Shown here: piece by piece, positions 23,141 to 25,029 of the stretch | How positions within the stretch are numbered: the first letter of the stretch is position 1 | Layout: each line of letters opens with the position of its first letter | DNA from: a virus | IMG/VR virus record: IMGVR_UViG_3300042924_007202 | Location: 1 to 25,029 of that record | Reading direction: 5' to 3' (one strand) | DNA length: 25,029 nt | The notes under the pieces: model-generated | What the model saw: only the letters and a program-made list of their open reading frames with translations | Told to the model about the DNA's origin: nothing | Database searches by the model: none | Program-made: the position numbers and the translations under genes

Positions 23141-24875
23141 TTATCCTTTTCAAGATTTCTTCGGCCATATCGGAGGAATTAAGGTTGTCCCCCATCACAG
23201 TTGCAATCACTTGTTTTTTATTATTTAATATGTCATAAATAACCCCTTCAATTGTGTTTTCGAATATTGGGTAATAAACCAAGACATTATTTTTTTGTCC
23301 ATATCTGTAAGCTCTATCCTCCGCTTGTGCGTGGTCTGATGGTAGGAATGATAGGTCATTCATGATTACCGCTTCTCCTGCAGTCAAGGTCAAACCAACT
23401 CCAGCTGCTTTAATGTTCCCGACAAATACTTTGACCTTATCACTTTCTTGGAAATTGTCAACACTGTGTTGTCTTTCAGGTTTGGACATAGATCCATCAA
23501 CTTTGACTGCCGTCTTTCCGAAATGTTGACAAATTTTATTTAGGGAGTCGGTGAAGTTACAGAAGATGATTACCTTCTTACCTTGCTCAATAATGTTTTC
23601 AGCAATTTCAATTGTCTGAAGTATTTTTTCATCCGCAATAATTTGTCGTACTTTGGTAAGTTTGGTGAATTGTACCGTCAATGATTTGGATTCTTCAGGG
23701 TTTTTATCATACCAATCATAATACTCCCCCATAACTTCTTCATACGCTTTGGATTTTAATCTAAGATAAACGGGGGTTATAATTTTTTCGGGTAAGTCTA
23801 ATACGTTTTCTTTGAGTCTTCGTAATACAAGACCTGTTGTTCTGTCCCTTAATTCTTCCAAATTGGATGAACCTGTTACATTCCAAACTTTACGTCCCCC
23901 AACATTAAATTGATATCCACTACAATATCTGATAGCATAAGCCATCCAATTTTTTGCAACGGGTGATTCAATAAGATGTAATAAGTTGAAGTAATCCATT
24001 GGTCTTGATGTCATTGGAGTACCAGTCAACAACCACAATCTGTCAACATTTTTTGCGATGTCGTTTATTAGTTTTGTTCTTTGGGCCGTAGGATTTTTGA
24101 TATAGTGAGCTTCGTCAACGACCACCAAATCAAAATTGGCAGCAATAACTTGCGATTCATCTTTTTTCTTAGTGTCATGAAAGTTTTTGATAATGTCGTA
24201 GTTTATGATTACAAAATCGTGTTCGGTACTAAAAGTTTTCCCTTCCGATATGAATATCGATCTGTCCGAGTAATTTTCTATTTCTCGTTTCCAGTTAATT
24301 TTAAGAGTTGCGGGACAAATAATAAGAATCTTTTTTGCTCCCGTCTCTAACGCCGCAATGATAGTAGAGGTAGTTTTCCCCAAACCCATATCATCGGCAA
24401 GAATAAATTTTTTATTCTCTACAAGTTTTTGAATTGATTCTTTTTGATGTTGGAGTGGAGGTCTGTGTGAATATTTGTCGTAATCAATTACAACATCCTT
24501 AACTGAATTATCTTTGATGATTGCTGCTTTGGGTAACCAAAAATCGTGGAATTCTTCGTGTTCAAGTACTTTACCCCAAATGTGGAATGCCTTTTCTGTG
24601 TCACACAATAATTTTTCAACCCATACTTTTTCGGGAATTACGGTGTACAATTTATCGTCAGCTAACTTCTTGGCAAAATACGCATCGAGTATTACCCACT
24701 TTTTAGCAACCTTAGGTTGAGTGTTATGGTTATTTATAATGTAATCCGATTGGCTTCTTGTTGGATAGAACCTTTTGTTTAATTGAGACTTCCTTTTTAG
24801 TTCAAGTAAATAATTGTTTCCTCCTTCATAAGATTCCAATAGGGATAATGCTTTTGATTCTAAACTTATATCCAT
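23124..24875 (-). CDS. SNF2-family DNA helicase/translocase
   Basis: Protein of 583 residues with the full set of SF2/SNF2 motifs: LQHQKESIQ (Q-like motif, 141-149), DDMGLGKT (Walker A, 161-168), DEAH (254-257), LTGTPM (283-288), KVIIFCNFTDSL, then GVGLTLTAGEAVIMNDLSF and QAEDRAYRYGQ (arginine fingers 521/524). It should translocate on double-stranded DNA using ATP, in replication-fork or recombination work like that of T4 UvsW or SMARCAL1-type enzymes. The precise role is not shown. The N-terminal 130 residues are a separate domain I do not recognise. It is convergent with nothing, being the first gene of the leftward block, and divergent from the partial gene at 24969. No Shine-Dalgarno sequence is present; CTTATAG lies directly before the ATG. 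Confidence 0.93.
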   Translation of the reverse strand: MDISLESKALSLLESYEGGNNYLLELKRKSQLNKRFYPTRSQSDYIINNHNTQPKVAKKWVILDAYFAKKLADDKLYTVIPEKVWVEKLLCDTEKAFHIWGKVLEHEEFHDFWLPKAAIIKDNSVKDVVIDYDKYSHRPPLQHQKESIQKLVENKKFILADDMGLGKTTSTIIAALETGAKKILIICPATLKINWKREIENYSDRSIFISEGKTFSTEHDFVIINYDIIKNFHDTKKKDESQVIAANFDLVVVDEAHYIKNPTAQRTKLINDIAKNVDRLWLLTGTPMTSRPMDYFNLLHLIESPVAKNWMAYAIRYCSGYQFNVGGRKVWNVTGSSNLEELRDRTTGLVLRRLKENVLDLPEKIITPVYLRLKSKAYEEVMGEYYDWYDKNPEESKSLTVQFTKLTKVRQIIADEKILQTIEIAENIIEQGKKVIIFCNFTDSLNKICQHFGKTAVKVDGSMSKPERQHSVDNFQESDKVKVFVGNIKAAGVGLTLTAGEAVIMNDLSFLPSDHAQAEDRAYRYGQKNNVLVYYPIFENTIEGVIYDILNNKKQVIATVMGDNLNSSDMAEEILKRINEIRK

Positions 24876-24968
24876 CTATAAGAAAAATATTTAGTTAAAA
24901 TATAGTTATAAACTGAGTATTTATCAATATAGGTTATATTACCCTTTTCATAATTAAACAAATATATA

Positions 24969-25029
24969 ATGGGAGAAAAATTAGTTCCAATAACAAGATT
25001 AGGTAAATTTTTTGGGTCTGAGGATTATG
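24969..25029 (+). CDS. Unrecognised protein, N-terminus only
   Basis: An open frame from ATG to the window edge gives MGEKLVPITRLGKFFGSEDY. It is the start of a rightward gene divergent from the SNF2 helicase, with a 93-base AT-rich gap between them that must hold both promoters. Too short to assign. A structural protein is possible from context. Confidence 0.5.
   Translation, partial: MGEKLVPITRLGKFFGSEDY

Noticed and set aside
24081-24720. Rightward open frames opposite the SNF2 helicase
   Set aside because: The leftward frame carries all helicase motifs without a break; the opposite frames have no motif and overlap one another.

Overview
The window is best read as part of the genome of a large tailed phage related to the T4 group of myoviruses. 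It carries a complete family B DNA polymerase of T4 gp43 type, two long tail-fibre genes ending in S74 auto-chaperone domains, a probable gp13-like neck protein, a free-standing HNH endonuclease and densely packed genes with overlapping starts and stops. The DNA is AT-rich and most genes lack a clear Shine-Dalgarno sequence, which would fit a Bacteroidetes-type host. The host assignment is inference only; no host gene is present.

Layout. 1-6139 (+): two repeat-built fibre genes, the first cut by the window edge, with homologous C-terminal chaperone domains. 6228-8727 (+): two adjacent paralogues with the same N-terminal domain and long Thr/Pro-rich linkers; the second ends in a cupredoxin-like domain. 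A strong intrinsic terminator follows at 8768-8798. 8823-14304 (+): five glycosyltransferase-like genes packed as one translationally coupled operon. 14301-15051 (-): an HNH endonuclease whose start overlaps a 51-residue ribbon-helix-helix protein. 15133-18395 (+): a small BppU-like structural protein, then DNA polymerase behind its own TTGACA/TATATT promoter and a hairpin-bearing leader. 18382-24875 (-): a small structural-type protein, the gp13-like protein, a superoxide dismutase fused to a long tail with a nuclease-like motif, a large membrane-active-looking protein, and an SNF2 helicase. 24969 to the end (+): the start of an unrecognised gene.

How the genes may work together. The fibres and Thr/Pro-rich proteins are probably surface parts of the virion. 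The glycosyltransferase operon directly downstream is well placed to decorate them, because mucin-like Thr/Pro tracts and a collagen-like Gly-Thr-Ser tract are plausible O-glycan acceptors. This is inference. Two redox-metal domains, a cupredoxin and a Mn-type superoxide dismutase, lie in probable virion proteins of the same region. There is no stretch of 300 bases or more without a gene, and I see no tRNA, rRNA, CRISPR array or insertion sequence.
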